Below are positions 44,154 through 55,454 of a DNA stretch of 64,000 nucleotides, one piece after another. The translations under genes were made by a program, and so were the position numbers. A model generated the notes under the pieces. The model did no database searches and was not told where the DNA came from. It saw only the letters and a list, made by a program, of their open reading frames with translations. Source of the DNA: Ignavibacteria bacterium. Its GTDB lineage: Bacteria; Bacteroidota; Ignavibacteria; Tepidaquicellales; Tepidaquicellaceae. The first letter of the stretch is position 1. Each line of letters starts with the position of its first letter. The stretch lies in contig JADJYU010000003.1 of NCBI GenBank assembly GCA_016719565.1, forward strand, positions 558,001-622,000, given 5' to 3'.

Positions 44154-44846
44154 TTAGGAAAACGGAGCTTTGATTTTAAAAATCCTGATGAGCCATAGTT
44201 TTTCAAATCTGTTTTCCTTACCGTAAAGAAGTCTTTTAATATTATCCCTGTGATTATAGATAAGTAATATGGAAATACCGATACTGAAAAAAATTAATGT
44301 ATTATATCCGTAAATGTCGACTTTAAAAATATTCTCTCTGATAAACATAATTACGGGAAAAAAGAATGAAGCTACAATTGAGCCGAGTGATACATAGCCG
44401 GAAGAAAGCAGAGTGATAATAAAGAAACCGACACTGATACCGACTTCAACAGGCGCTAAGGAGATAAGCATTCCAAGAGCAGTATTTATTCCTTTACCGC
44501 CTTTGAAATTTACAAATACAGAATATGTATGTCCGATGACTGCGCTTATTCCGGAGATTATTTTCAGAACGGTAATATCTTCAAAAGGAGTATAGTTTTC
44601 GAAAGGAAGGTCCGGGTAAAATATTCTTGTTACAACCAATACGGCAAAAAGACCTTTGGAAATATCAAGTATCTGTACAAGTATACCGAGAGGTATTCCA
44701 AGAACTCTGAATGCATTAGTAGAACCGAGATTGCCGCTGCCGTAATTGCGTATATCAATCTTTTTGAATAATTTCCCGATGATCAAAGCAAAGGGAATTG
44801 ATCCAATTAAGTAACTCGTGACAATTATTCCGATTAAGTTCAGCAT
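44154..44846 (-). CDS. plsY: Glycerol-3-phosphate acyltransferase PlsY
   Basis: 230 residues, integral membrane, with motifs GSGNLGSTNAFR (36-47) and FKGGKGINTALGM plus YNHRDNI. It uses acyl-phosphate to make lysophosphatidate, directly consuming the product of the downstream gpsA. Six or so hydrophobic segments and a usual length. Confidence 0.95.
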   Translation of the reverse strand: MLNLIGIIVTSYLIGSIPFALIIGKLFKKIDIRNYGSGNLGSTNAFRVLGIPLGILVQILDISKGLFAVLVVTRIFYPDLPFENYTPFEDITVLKIISGISAVIGHTYSVFVNFKGGKGINTALGMLISLAPVEVGISVGFFIITLLSSGYVSLGSIVASFFFPVIMFIRENIFKVDIYGYNTLIFFSIGISILLIYNHRDNIKRLLYGKENRFEKLWLIRIFKIKAPFS

Positions 44847-44902
44847 GAGTTAAATTAGCTGTAAAATTTTAAAAAAGATATTCAAGATTTTAAAAAGAGC
44901 GC

Positions 44903-45807
44903 TTATTGCAGAATATCTTTTCTGGATTTTAAAATATTGTTTGCATAATTTTCATCCACTTCATAAATTTGCTTATCACCTGAGATTGTGAGGAGATATT
45001 TAACAGGCGAAGTATCAGTTTAAGAAAGTTCAGTTCTGTTTTCGAACCTGAGTCAACGACTACTTTACTTGTGAATTCTGTCTGATCTGAAAGCGTTGTA
45101 TCGCTGAATCCTGTAGTCTGAAGTCTTTCAAGCAGATTCAATATTCCGTCAAAATTCTTTCCTGCGGAATCAGTTCCTATATAAAAGTTTCCTCTTTCAT
45201 TTTTTTCAGCAATGAAGCTTTCGCCGGGCATAGACCAGGAGACTGAATTTACAGACTGTTTAGGAATGGATAAAATATTCTTATCCAGCCATTCATTAGG
45301 ATCAAGTTTTATAAGATTATTTCTGTCTAAATTTTCAGCTATATAGATATTTTCAGAATCGGGCTTTTTAACATATGAAGCAGTCAGAGATGCTGAATTT
45401 CCAAGCAGGAATTCAGACACTTTATTGCCTGAAGCAAATACTGAGATCACCGCTTTGTTTGATTCGTCAAATCCGTAGGAATCCTGCTTTCCCGGATTTT
45501 TTGATACAATACTTTCGAGTTTCATATTAGCAAGATTTGAAACTGCATTTTCTACATGAGATGAAACTGTTCTGTAATCTCTCGGCTCTGACATTCTCCA
45601 TTCACCGGTTGCTTTGGTTAAAACTACTTTTGCGCCGTTGTTTACAATTTCTATGCGGTCAGCTTTTACAGAATCGAGCTCAAACAATTTCGTTTCTGTT
45701 AATTTATAGCTTGTAGTTTTTTCTCCCCTGTCTGAAGTAATAAAATATGCAGCTATAAGAAGGGCAGCAAATATTACGATGTATAAATAAGTTTTATTGC
45801 TTTTCAT
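44903..45807 (-). CDS. DUF4340 membrane-anchored protein (one frameshift near the end)
   Basis: ~300 residues. A single N-terminal TM (6-23), then repeats of the DUF4340 type: FELDSVKADRIEIVNNGAKV, WRMSEPRDYRTVSSHVENAV, SYGFDESNKAVISVFA. The family follows GldG in many genomes and this is so here. Near 45020 CTTAAACTGATAC loses one A: with it the frame reads FLKTDTSPVKYLLTISGDKQ and then IYEVDENYANNILKSRKDIL to a stop at 44903; without it the tail is nonsense. Confidence 0.8.
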
Positions 45808-45845
45808 TTAAAATAAAAAATTTAATTAAACTCTGATAAATTTAG

Positions 45846-47455
45846 TTAAGCTTTCTGCAAATTTTTCTTTTTCTGCTTTCTCTGATTCCATTTATAAAGG
45901 CCGATTATTAAGATCAAAGCCGGAGGGAATACCAGATTAAACCATTTCATAAATTTTTTAGTGTCATCTGAAGTTTCCTGAATAGGTGATTCCGAAGACA
46001 TTTTTGTCCTAATTTCCGCAAGCCCGACATCATCCATAAGGTAGTCGACAAGGTTTATAAAGAAAACAATATTTTCTCTCGGAGGTCTGTTTTCTTCATT
46101 TGCAAATTCACCGTCACCGATAGCAATTATTTTGCTTTCACCCCGGCTTTCATTAAGTCTTTCTCCTGAAAGCGGAACCCATGAAGCTATAGTATCAGAC
46201 GGCATTTCTTTCCCTGTATAAAAACTTTTAAACTTTCCTGTATATGTAGCTCCGACAGTAAATCCATTTTTATCAAACAAAGTATCAGCCGACTGCTTGG
46301 TCATACTCTGAAACTGTTCGAGATTAAGGAAAAAGAAATCCACAACCAGACCTGATTTGTCAGAAGTAACAAGCAGAGGATTTATGTCAAGATTTTTTCC
46401 GGCAGCAACGTTAGTATCAATGGTACTGGAATAAGTAAGTACAACGCTTTTAATATTTTTAAACGCAGGATTGTCTTTTGCAATGTTTGTAATAGCCGGA
46501 AAAAAAGGATAGTTAACTGAAATCGGAAAACCGATTGCTGACTGAACCTGAACAGGGGCGCATTGCAGATCTCTTACGAGGTCTGTATTAATTCTATTCC
46601 GTAATTAAGTAATAGGTCGTCGAGATTATTACTCACTTCTTTTCCTATAACCATTTGCTGCTGCTGAAAATCAGGAGTGATCCTGTCAATTAAAAAAGCA
46701 ACATTGCCGCCGTTTAAAATAAACTGGTCAATTTTATATTTATCACTTTCGCTGAATGCAGCTTTCGGTGACATTATAATCAGCACCTTCATTTCCGGAT
46801 CGAGTTCTGCGGATGTATTCAGATCGACGGATGTTACGTCATACTGCTGACTCAGAGCGCCATTGATCTGAGTGAGTTTACTCAGCTCCACCTCACTATG
46901 TCCTGTTAAAAATCCGACTTTCTTTTTAGTCTTGGTTGTCATTTTCTTGATAAGACTGGTAATCTCATATTCAAGATTATCTGCATTCTGAACCACCGGT
47001 ATTACTTCCTGTTTTCCTTCATAAAGCAATGCAAGTCCGAGATAAGCTCGTTTTACTTCCAGTTTGTCATTATCCATTGCCTGTATCTGCACCGGCTGAA
47101 TGCCGAATTTCTGCGCTTCCTGATCCAGTTCATTTCCTTCTCCGTCACCGCTTGATGTAGGATTTAGAAATTCATAATTCATATTTCCTTTGGAATATGA
47201 TCTGTAATCATCGAGGATGTCCTGCACCTGCCTTCTGAGATTATTATATGGCGCAGGGAGATTCTCACTGAAATACGCTTTGATAAGAAGATTATCATCA
47301 AGCCCCGATACAATATCCTTACTGATCGGAGATAAAGTAAAGCTGCTGTTTTTCGTAATGTCGACCCGTGTGAAAACTCTTTTGGAGATCACATTTATAA
47401 CTACTATTATTCCGATTATTACAGCGAGTTTTATTAAAATTTCTTTTTTATTCAT
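45846..47455 (-). CDS. gldG: GldG-type ABC transporter substrate-side subunit (one frameshift)
   Basis: ~535 residues in two frames. N-terminal TM (9-27) followed by the GldG/ABC_transp_aux domain (VDITKNSSFTLSPISKDIVS, YEFLNPTSSGDGEG, KKVGFLTGHSEVELS). C-terminal part after the shift: FFFLNLEQFQSMTKQ and a last TM about 20 residues from the end. At 46577, GAATTAATACAG lacks one base; adding A gives EINTDLVRDLQCAPV. It works with GldF and GldA. Confidence 0.83.
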
Positions 47456-47485
47456 TTTGGAAATACAAAAATTAAATTTAAAATT

Positions 47486-48196
47486 TTAAGACCATCTTCT
47501 GCTCTCGAGCGATGTCCTTGTTAATAAGAGGAATATTGTAATTCCGCTCAGATAATATATGATGTCTCTTGAATCAATCACACCTCTTGCAATATTGCTG
47601 AAATGGTAATCTACGCTGATATATTCAAGAACAGATGCGAACTCAGGCGGTAAAAAAACAAGTACTTTATTCAGAAGAAATAATCCAAATACGATTAAGA
47701 AACTTATTATAAAAGCAACGACCTGATTTTCAGTAAGTGAAGATGCGAAAATTCCGATGCCGATATAAATCCCGCTCATCAGAAGAAGCCCGATATATGC
47801 TCCGATAATTGAACCTGTATCTATTGGTCCGAGAAAGGTAAGACTGACCACATATATTAATGTTAATGCAAGAGCAGTAGCCGTGAGAGTTAAAGTTGCC
47901 AGAAATTTCCCGACTACAATATCCATATCAGTGATCGGTTTGGTAAGAAGAAGTTCAATAGTACCGGATTTTTTTTCTTCCGAAAACGTCCTCATGGATA
48001 TTGCCGGTATGAAAAAAAGAAATATAAAAGGTATTATATCAAATACATTTCTCATTGTCACAACACCGCTTATAAATAAATTACTTGTAAAGAACCATCC
48101 GGTGATGATCAGAAATACGACTATTACAATATAGGCGACCGGTGAATTGAAATAAGACCTGAGTTCTTTTTTAAATATTGTTAATATATTTTTCAT
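47486..48196 (-). CDS. gldF: GldF-type ABC-2 permease
   Basis: 236 residues with six TM segments and the ABC-2 motif MRTFSEEKKSGTIELLLTKPIT (about 69-90), typical of GldF/NosY/YtrC-like permeases. Its start lies 13 bases after the ATPase gene. With GldA and GldG it forms a transporter required for gliding in Flavobacterium; in non-gliders it is a surface or polysaccharide-related system. Confidence 0.88.
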   Translation of the reverse strand: MKNILTIFKKELRSYFNSPVAYIVIVVFLIITGWFFTSNLFISGVVTMRNVFDIIPFIFLFFIPAISMRTFSEEKKSGTIELLLTKPITDMDIVVGKFLATLTLTATALALTLIYVVSLTFLGPIDTGSIIGAYIGLLLMSGIYIGIGIFASSLTENQVVAFIISFLIVFGLFLLNKVLVFLPPEFASVLEYISVDYHFSNIARGVIDSRDIIYYLSGITIFLLLTRTSLESRRWS

Positions 48197-48209
48197 TTAT
48201 ATTTATTTC

Positions 48210-49151
48210 TTAATTTTTCGTTAATTGTCTGAAAATATCTTCAAGCGATGTTTCTTCCTGATGCAGTCCGAGCATAACCATATTCATTGATACTATTTTT
48301 TTGAATATATCTTCTCTTACATCAGAGCCTTTTAATCCTGTAAGACTGAAGTGAATTGAGTTTTCATCTTCTTTGAGAATTCTGGCTTTATCAATGTTTT
48401 TAATGGATGAAACAGCTTTCAGAATGAGCGCTTTATCGGTTGAATCTTTTTTAAGGATAAGAGTTATATCCAGCTGACCTTTGAATTTTGACTGAAGTGT
48501 ATCCGGTGAACCATCAGCGACAATTTCTCCCTTATTAATAATAAGCACCCTGTCGCATGTCGCTTCAACTTCCTGCATTATATGAGTAGAAAGGACCAGT
48601 GTTTTTTCCTTGCCGAGTTTTTTAATTAAATTTCTGATCTCGATGATCTGATTGGGATCAAGACCGGAGGTTGGTTCGTCAAGGATGAGCACTTCCGGAT
48701 CATGTATCATCGCCTGCGCGAGTCCGACTCTTTGTCGGAATCCTTTTGACAATTCGCCTATGTCTTTATGCTGAACTTCTCCCAGTCCGCACACGTCCAC
48801 CATTTTTTTAATGGCTTTCGGTATATCTGCTTTAGGAACTGATTCCAGCTCAGCTGCATATTCAAGATAGTCAAGAACATTCATATCGAGATACAAAGGA
48901 TTCTGCTCAGGAAGGTAACCGATCTTTCTTCTGACTTCCATTGAATTGGTTTCGGTATCGACATTATTCACAAATATCTTTCCGTTATTCGGAGTTAAAT
49001 AAGTTGTGATCATTTTCATGGTAGTGGATTTTCCTGCTCCGTTCGGACCAAGAAAACCAACGATCTCACCTGTGTTTATTTCAAATGAAATATTATTAAC
49101 AGCAGCCTGCTGTCCGTAATACTTCGATAAATTTTCTACTTTTATGGACAT
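48210..49151 (-). CDS. gldA: GldA-type ABC transporter ATPase
   Basis: 313 residues. Walker A GPNGAGKST (35-43), signature LSKGFRQRVGLAQA, Walker B VLILDEPTSGLD and His loop LVLSTHIMQEVE. Long C-terminal extension (about 230-313) as in GldA. First gene of the operon gldA-gldF-gldG-DUF4340. An A-rich leader at 49160-49250 is likely its promoter region. Confidence 0.9.
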   Translation of the reverse strand: MSIKVENLSKYYGQQAAVNNISFEINTGEIVGFLGPNGAGKSTTMKMITTYLTPNNGKIFVNNVDTETNSMEVRRKIGYLPEQNPLYLDMNVLDYLEYAAELESVPKADIPKAIKKMVDVCGLGEVQHKDIGELSKGFRQRVGLAQAMIHDPEVLILDEPTSGLDPNQIIEIRNLIKKLGKEKTLVLSTHIMQEVEATCDRVLIINKGEIVADGSPDTLQSKFKGQLDITLILKKDSTDKALILKAVSSIKNIDKARILKEDENSIHFSLTGLKGSDVREDIFKKIVSMNMVMLGLHQEETSLEDIFRQLTKN

Positions 49152-49259
49152 ATATAATTTAAATATCGTTAAAAATAATTTTTATAAAAAAAAAATTCAA
49201 ACCAATTTTAAAACCGCTGCCGGGTTTGAATTTATAAAGGCAGAACTGAAATTAAAAAC

Positions 49260-50285
49260 TCAGGAAATCTTGTCTCTGTAATTTTCAGAATAGTACTTCT
49301 GATATTCGCCGCTCATTACTTTTTTCCACCACTCTTCATTCTTTAAATACCATTCAACTGTAAGCGTAATCCCGGTTTCAAAATCATATGCGGGTTTCCA
49401 GCCGAGTTCATCAGCGATCTTTGAGGAATCGATCGCATATCTTCTGTCATGTCCCGGTCTGTCTTTTACATACTGTATCATATCGTCTGTCTTGCCGAGT
49501 TTTTTAAGAATAAGCTTTACAATATCTATATTATACCATTCATTGTTTCCGCCGATGTTATACACTTCACCGGATCTTCCATCCGAAAGTACTTTGATTA
49601 TAGCTGAACAATGATCCTCCACATAAAGCCAGTCGCGTACATTTTTTCCGTCTCCGTATACCGGAAGTTTCTCACCGTTAAGAGTTTTTGCGATCATAAG
49701 AGGAATAAGTTTTTCCGGAAACTGATAGGGACCGTAATTATTTGAACATCTTGTAATAAGTATAGGGAGTCCGAAAGTATGATGAAAAGCATTACATAAA
49801 AGATCTGCTGATGCTTTGCTTGCAGAATACGGACTGTTTGTAGTAATTGGCGTTGATTCGGTAAACAGAATTTCCTTTTTGTCTTCCGGCAATGAACCGT
49901 AAACCTCATCCGTGGATACCTGAAGATATTTTTCCAGTTTATGATCTTTGAGAACTTCAAGGAGTACATGAGTTCCCATTACATTTGTATTGATAAACTC
50001 TTTAGCACCAAGTATGCTTCTGTCAACGTGCGATTCTGCCGCAAAATTAATTATTGTATCAATTTCATTTTCATGAACTGCTTTTTCAACTTCATCTTTT
50101 TCACAGATATCGCCTTTTACAAACTTATACCTGTCATTAAATTCAATATCAGTAAGATTTTCAAGATTACCTGCGTATGTTAGTTTGTCAAAATTTACCA
50201 GATTAAATCCGGTATTCTGCAATGCATATTTTATAAAATTACTGCCGATAAAACCGGCGCCGCCGGTTACTAAAATATTTTTCAT
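49260..50285 (-). CDS. rfbB: dTDP-glucose 4,6-dehydratase
   Basis: 341 residues. NAD loop GGAGFIGSN (8-16), FAAESHVDRSI, catalytic STDEVYGS (Thr-Asp-Glu) and YSASKASAD (Tyr/Lys), and GRSGEVYNIGGNNEW. It makes dTDP-4-keto-6-deoxyglucose for rhamnose and other deoxysugars in surface polysaccharide. Other rfb genes are absent here. Confidence 0.95.
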   Translation of the reverse strand: MKNILVTGGAGFIGSNFIKYALQNTGFNLVNFDKLTYAGNLENLTDIEFNDRYKFVKGDICEKDEVEKAVHENEIDTIINFAAESHVDRSILGAKEFINTNVMGTHVLLEVLKDHKLEKYLQVSTDEVYGSLPEDKKEILFTESTPITTNSPYSASKASADLLCNAFHHTFGLPILITRCSNNYGPYQFPEKLIPLMIAKTLNGEKLPVYGDGKNVRDWLYVEDHCSAIIKVLSDGRSGEVYNIGGNNEWYNIDIVKLILKKLGKTDDMIQYVKDRPGHDRRYAIDSSKIADELGWKPAYDFETGITLTVEWYLKNEEWWKKVMSGEYQKYYSENYRDKIS

Positions 50286-50289
50286 TTAT

Positions 50290-51024
50290 TTATTTTGTGA
50301 ACAATCCGAAGTTAAGTCCAAAGTTAATATTAAATCCGTCAGCTTTGATTCCTTCCGGAGCATTGGTTACGGTGATATCGTTATCGACTTTCCAGTCATT
50401 ACTTACACTGAAAAGATATCCGGTATTGAGTTTTGCATAAAGATATTTTGTAACAAAGAAACCAATACCAATCTGAGGCTGCGCGGAATAAAATCTTTTA
50501 GACAATTTCCTGGAAATATTATTAGAAGAGGTTCCGGATCCGACTTCACCAAAAATATTATTCCAGTTACCGAAATCCGCTGTATTCTGATATATCTGAA
50601 TTGTAAGATTTCCTGTAGAAAAAAAAGCTCCGAAAGTCAGATCAAATTTTTTGCTTAATGTCTTAACATAATCAAATGAAATACCTCCTGCGCCAAATGA
50701 ATAGATAACCGTCTTAGAGAGATTATTCTGATCGGTAACATTTCTTTCATAAGTAAAACCTGTTCCTGAGCCGCCAATTCTAAGCCAGTCGATTCCTTTA
50801 ACCGGAAGCTCAATAAATCCGCCGCCGCCGAGTGTGAGAAATCCGTCTTTTGGAAATTCCGGCACGCCAATACTTACCATCTGCGCATTAAGATCGTCGA
50901 CATTCTGATACTGCCATCCGACCGTCGGACCGCCGGCTAAAGAAAATCGCGGAAAAAATTGCGGGTAAGCAATATTTGAAAAAAATCCAAATATCAATAC
51001 TAAGAAAACAAAACGTAATATCAA
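50290..51024 (-). CDS. Outer-membrane beta-barrel protein
   Basis: 244 residues. Signal peptide (about 1-21), then alternating amphipathic strands and Gly-rich turns (RFSLAGGPTVGWQYQ, GGGGFIELPVKGIDWLRIGG, FGAGGISFDYVKTL, YLYAKLNTGYLFS, GFNINFGLNFGLFTK), ending in an aromatic-aliphatic strand. No homologue is named. The ATG of rfbB lies 4 bases beyond its stop, so both share a transcript. Confidence 0.75.
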   Translation of the reverse strand: MILRFVFLVLIFGFFSNIAYPQFFPRFSLAGGPTVGWQYQNVDDLNAQMVSIGVPEFPKDGFLTLGGGGFIELPVKGIDWLRIGGSGTGFTYERNVTDQNNLSKTVIYSFGAGGISFDYVKTLSKKFDLTFGAFFSTGNLTIQIYQNTADFGNWNNIFGEVGSGTSSNNISRKLSKRFYSAQPQIGIGFFVTKYLYAKLNTGYLFSVSNDWKVDNDITVTNAPEGIKADGFNINFGLNFGLFTK

Positions 51025-51241
51025 ATCTCTAAAATTATTTTAAAATCAGGAATACAAATTTATTTCTTTGGAGATTCCAATTTAACCAAATTTGAGTTCT
51101 AATAAAAGCACTTTATATTTAGAAATTCCCTGACTAATCAGCTCTATCCAAAACAAACACATAAGTAGCTCACAGTTTTTATTCTTAAATTACTTTATTT
51201 TGTTTATACAATTACTATTTTAGCTGAAATAAAATTCAACA

Positions 51242-53726
51242 ATGATAAAATTATTATTTGCAGTATTTTTTATATCCATTTCTTTAAATTCAATTGCACA
51301 GGATCTTTACATTCCCGGAAATCCTTATGACAATGCTCCGGAAACTACCAAGGACAGAAATTCTTTTAACAGAGAAAGATGGTTTTATGAACAGAGGATG
51401 TATCCGGATAATAAATTACCTGATGACGCGTATTCAAACTCGGTTAAGCAGAGAGATCTGCTGAGACAATCGCAGGGATATTTATTTGATGGCAGAAATA
51501 CATGGGTAAACATCGGTCCTACTTCAGGTACCTATTTCACATACGGAAATATATCATCACGAATTACAACAGTAAAATATGATCCGGTAAATCCGTCAAC
51601 GATATATCTCGGCGCTGCATTCGGCGGTGTTTGGAAGTCCACTGACGGCGGAACTACATGGATCCCGAAGATGAATGATGAAGTATCATTGTCTTCCGGC
51701 TCTATTGCAGTCGATCCGAATAATCCAATATCATTTATTACGGCACAGGCGAAGCGACTTACAGCGGGGCATCTTATTACGGAAGAGGTCTGCTTAAATC
51801 TACAAACGGAGGAGAATCATGGGTTAATTATCCGATAGGCAGTGTGTCTCTTACTTATGTATCAAGAATTGTTATAAGACCCGGCGCAGGTAATGAACTG
51901 CTTGCAGCTCTTGGTAACAGAAGCAGTCTCGGAGTTTCAGGGGGTTTATTCAGAAGCACAGACGCAGGGGTTACGTGGAATGCGCTTATATCAGGACGAT
52001 GCGATGATGTGGTTTTCTCCTGACGGAAGCAGAGCATACGTAATCGGCAGCGGCACCGGGTACAGAGTATCTACTGACGGAGGCGCTACTTTTAATTCTA
52101 ATTCAACTTTAACTGCGACGACCCGAAACCATATCGCAATCAGCAAATCATCTCCAACATACTTTTTTCGCCACTCATTCCGGAAGCACGATCTCAGTTT
52201 TTAAATCTACTGACAGCGGAAACAATTTTTCACCTGCAGCTTCAGGCACAAACTTTTCAGGCAGTCAGGCATGGTATGATTTTTATATGCATATAAATCC
52301 GTTTGATCCCGGAATATGCTTATGTAGGATCTATTGACATCTGGAGAACGACTAACGGCGGAACGAGTTTTCAGAATATTACAAACGGTTATGCCGGAGG
52401 AAATGTACACGTAGACCAGCAGAATCTTGAATTCCATCCGACAAATTCAAATGAGTTACTTAGTGTAAATGACGGCGGCATCTGGAAATCGATTGACCGC
52501 GGTAATTCATGGACTAATCTTAATACAACTCTGACTCTGACGCAGTTTTACAGAATTGCTTCTGATCCTTCAAATGCCGCGCACATTATGGGAGGCACAC
52601 AGGATAACGGAACCCAGAGGACTCTTGGTAATCCAAACTGGGTAGGCGCTTTCGGCGGTGACGGTGGAGAAGTCTGTTTTCATCTGACAAATTCGCAGTA
52701 CATACTTGGTGAAACACAAAACAACGGCGTAAGGCGATCAGAGGACGGCGGAGAAAACTGGTCAACAGCGACAACCGGACTGACCGGTTCAGGATCATGG
52801 GTTGCTCCGTTAATATCTCATCCGGATTCATCAGGAATATTTTATACAGCTAGGCAGTCTGTATTTAAAACTACTAACTGGGGATCAAGCTGGTTCTCAA
52901 TTTCCACAGGTACATCCGGAACAATAAGAGAAATGGGGCTTTGCAGATCATCGCCTGATAATATGTTTGCAACTTCAGGCAGTCAGGTTTATAAATCTAC
53001 AAACAGAGGATACACATATGCCAACGTTACAAACGGATTACCTAATAAAACGATAACGGGAATTTATTTACATCCCGATTCTTCAAATGTAATATTAGTT
53101 TCCATGTCCGGATTTGGCGGAGGAAATTTTTTAAATCTATAAACGGCGGCACTTCATGGACAAACATCAGTAATAATCTTCCGGACTCACCTGCTAATGA
53201 TCTCTTAATTTATTATCCCGGAATTGCAACCAGTATATACTTAATAGCAACTGATGTCGGTGTGTTTATTTCAAATAATTACGGCAGCTCCTGGACAGAA
53301 CTTGCTGCAGGTCTTCCGAACACGGTGGCTATGCATCTTGATTATAATGAAGCAGCCAACAAACTTCGCATAGGTACTCACGGCAGAGGTGTTTTTGAAA
53401 TTACCGGACTTACCGGTATAGCAAGCATTGGTTCGGAAATTCCTTCAGATTTTTCATTAGAGCAAAATTATCCTAACCCTTTTAACCCTTCTACTACTAT
53501 AAAATATAATATTCCGGTTAAAGGAAATGTTACTTTGAAATTATACAATACATTAGGAAAAGAAGTGGAATCTATAGTCAGTCAGATTCAGAATGCAGGT
53601 TCATATTCAGTTACTTTAAATGCAGGTTCATTAACCAGCGGAGTTTACTATTACAAGCTAAATGTAAATTCTGAAAACTCATCAATGGATTTTTCCGATA
53701 CTAAAAAATTAATTCTTCTGAAGTAA
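51242..53726 (+). pseudogene. Sortilin/BNR-type T9SS protein with several frameshifts
   Basis: ~825 residues if repaired. Signal peptide, then BNR/sortilin-like propeller blades (VWKSTDGGTTWIP, LLKSTNGGESWVNY, LFRSTDAGVTWNA, IWKSIDRGNSWTN, VRRSEDGGENWSTA and so on) and a T9SS tail (QNYPNPFNPSTTIKYNI). At least five shifts: about 51730 (A missing), 52012, 52163 (T run), 52308 (GG for G) and 53130 (near a T run). Both loss and gain are needed, so real decay is possible here, unlike the single breaks elsewhere. Confidence 0.75.
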
Positions 53727-53742
53727 TCTTATTTTATATTTA

Positions 53743-53788
53743 AAATGCGGAACATATTTAAATAATATCTTTAATATGTTCCGCATTT
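53743..53788. terminator. Bidirectional terminator between convergent genes
   Basis: AAATGCGGAACATATT pairs with AATATGTTCCGCATTT around an AT-rich loop, exactly between two genes that face each other. Confidence 0.8.
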
Positions 53789-53861
53789 ACTTTATTAACA
53801 ATATTGGCATTTAAACCTGTCCGGCCAAAAATTAAAAACGAGCTTTTATTCTCTTTAATAT

Positions 53862-55361
53862 TTATTTGACTTCAGATTCAAGCTCCTCCAGTTTTTTCAG
53901 GAACCAGTCTTTCTCAACCAGAAAATAAAATTTATCCAGTTCATCCTTCAGATTTTTTACATCATATACAGAATATTTTTCAGGGGACATTTTCATTTTG
54001 TATAATTTCAGATAAACATTATACTTTAAAACGGAAATTCTTTTTTTGTCTTCTGATAAATTTTTATCCTTATTGATAAAATGTATATAAGCGTCAAGCA
54101 CTGATAGTCCCTCTTCAAAATACTGCAGCTCAAAATAAGCTCTGATATATATATTCTTAATTAATGTTTTCATGGAATAATTTACAGGCTTTATTACCGA
54201 TAAAAGTTCAAGCGCTTTATCTGTATTTCCATATTCGAGATTCAAAAGAGCTTTTGTAAATCCGGTTTCGAACCCGGCTACATCTTCATTTAACTGATCC
54301 TTATATTTTTCTATAAACTCTCCGGCGTATTTGTATTCTTTACAGTAAATACTAAGAAGAACAATCTCCGTGAAAATTTCTCCGATAAACCATTTCACAG
54401 AACTATCGGATAAATTTATTGTCTCGACCAGTAACTTATCAATAACATAAAGCTCATCTATAAAAACCGGTTTCATCAGTCTCATTCTTGTTATGCAGTA
54501 ACTTCTCAGACTTTTAAGTATGTCATATGCATCCAGATAAGAGAAATGCTTTATGTTCTTTATTAAAGATTTTTTGAGATCATAATAATATTTTTCACTG
54601 TGATCTTTAGTATCATTAAGCGTGAGAAGGATCAATCCGGAATACAGGGAAAGAAAAAAATATTCTTCGGATTCGTTAGAATTGATAGTATTTATAAAAG
54701 ACTCCAGATCAAGCCCTTTTACAAATTTAATAAATACACTGTCATCTGAATTACCTTTCAGAGTTTCTGCAGACTGAAGTACGGTATCGGTCGTAATATA
54801 AAGCGTATGAAAAATGCTGCAGAGTTCAAACGTGGATTTTTTAAGAAACCCTTTCCATATGAGTTCGTTATATCTGTGCTTATTGAGATGAAACCGGTAT
54901 TTAAGAATCTCCAGTTTATTCGCCTGTATAAAATACTCGCTGTTTTCTAACACATGTTCTTTAAATAGTTTTTCAAATTTCCTACTTCTGATATTAAATA
55001 AATTATCAAGACCTCTGTTACGCAGCTCTTCCAGAAGTTCGATTGAATTTCCGTCTTTCCTTAAAATGTCTTTAGTAATTCTGTCATGAACAAGAAATTT
55101 CTCACACAGTGAAATCAGTTCGGACATGAGATTTTTCATGACGCTGTAGCTGTATTTACCCTTACCGTATACTTTTTCATATAAAAATATTTCAGTCAGT
55201 TCATCAGAAGTAAAGCCTGGATAATGAACGCTTAATTCTTTTACAAGACGGGTAATGCTTTTTATATTATTGAAATATGGAGATGCGGTAAAATCAATAA
55301 ATCTTTTAAACTCTTCAGGCGAGAATGTCTTAATGATGTCAATGGCTTTGCTTTTTAACAC
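53862..55361 (-). CDS. Large helical protein of unknown function
   Basis: 499 residues, almost entirely helical by composition, with no signal peptide, so cytoplasmic. It opens with an EFKRFIDFTASPYFNN motif (about 17-32) that is found at the start of a family of FCB hypothetical proteins. The remainder looks like TPR/SEL-type helical pairs (EYGNTDKALELLSVIKPVN, AYFELQYFEEGLSVLDAYIH). No enzyme motif seen. Confidence 0.7.
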   Translation of the reverse strand: MLKSKAIDIIKTFSPEEFKRFIDFTASPYFNNIKSITRLVKELSVHYPGFTSDELTEIFLYEKVYGKGKYSYSVMKNLMSELISLCEKFLVHDRITKDILRKDGNSIELLEELRNRGLDNLFNIRSRKFEKLFKEHVLENSEYFIQANKLEILKYRFHLNKHRYNELIWKGFLKKSTFELCSIFHTLYITTDTVLQSAETLKGNSDDSVFIKFVKGLDLESFINTINSNESEEYFFLSLYSGLILLTLNDTKDHSEKYYYDLKKSLIKNIKHFSYLDAYDILKSLRSYCITRMRLMKPVFIDELYVIDKLLVETINLSDSSVKWFIGEIFTEIVLLSIYCKEYKYAGEFIEKYKDQLNEDVAGFETGFTKALLNLEYGNTDKALELLSVIKPVNYSMKTLIKNIYIRAYFELQYFEEGLSVLDAYIHFINKDKNLSEDKKRISVLKYNVYLKLYKMKMSPEKYSVYDVKNLKDELDKFYFLVEKDWFLKKLEELESEVK

Positions 55362-55454
55362 TTATAAATTAAGATTTTAGGAAATGAAATCAATTTATTT
55401 AACTTTCTGAAATTATAAAAAAATTATTTTGAAAACTAATCACTTATGCTGATG

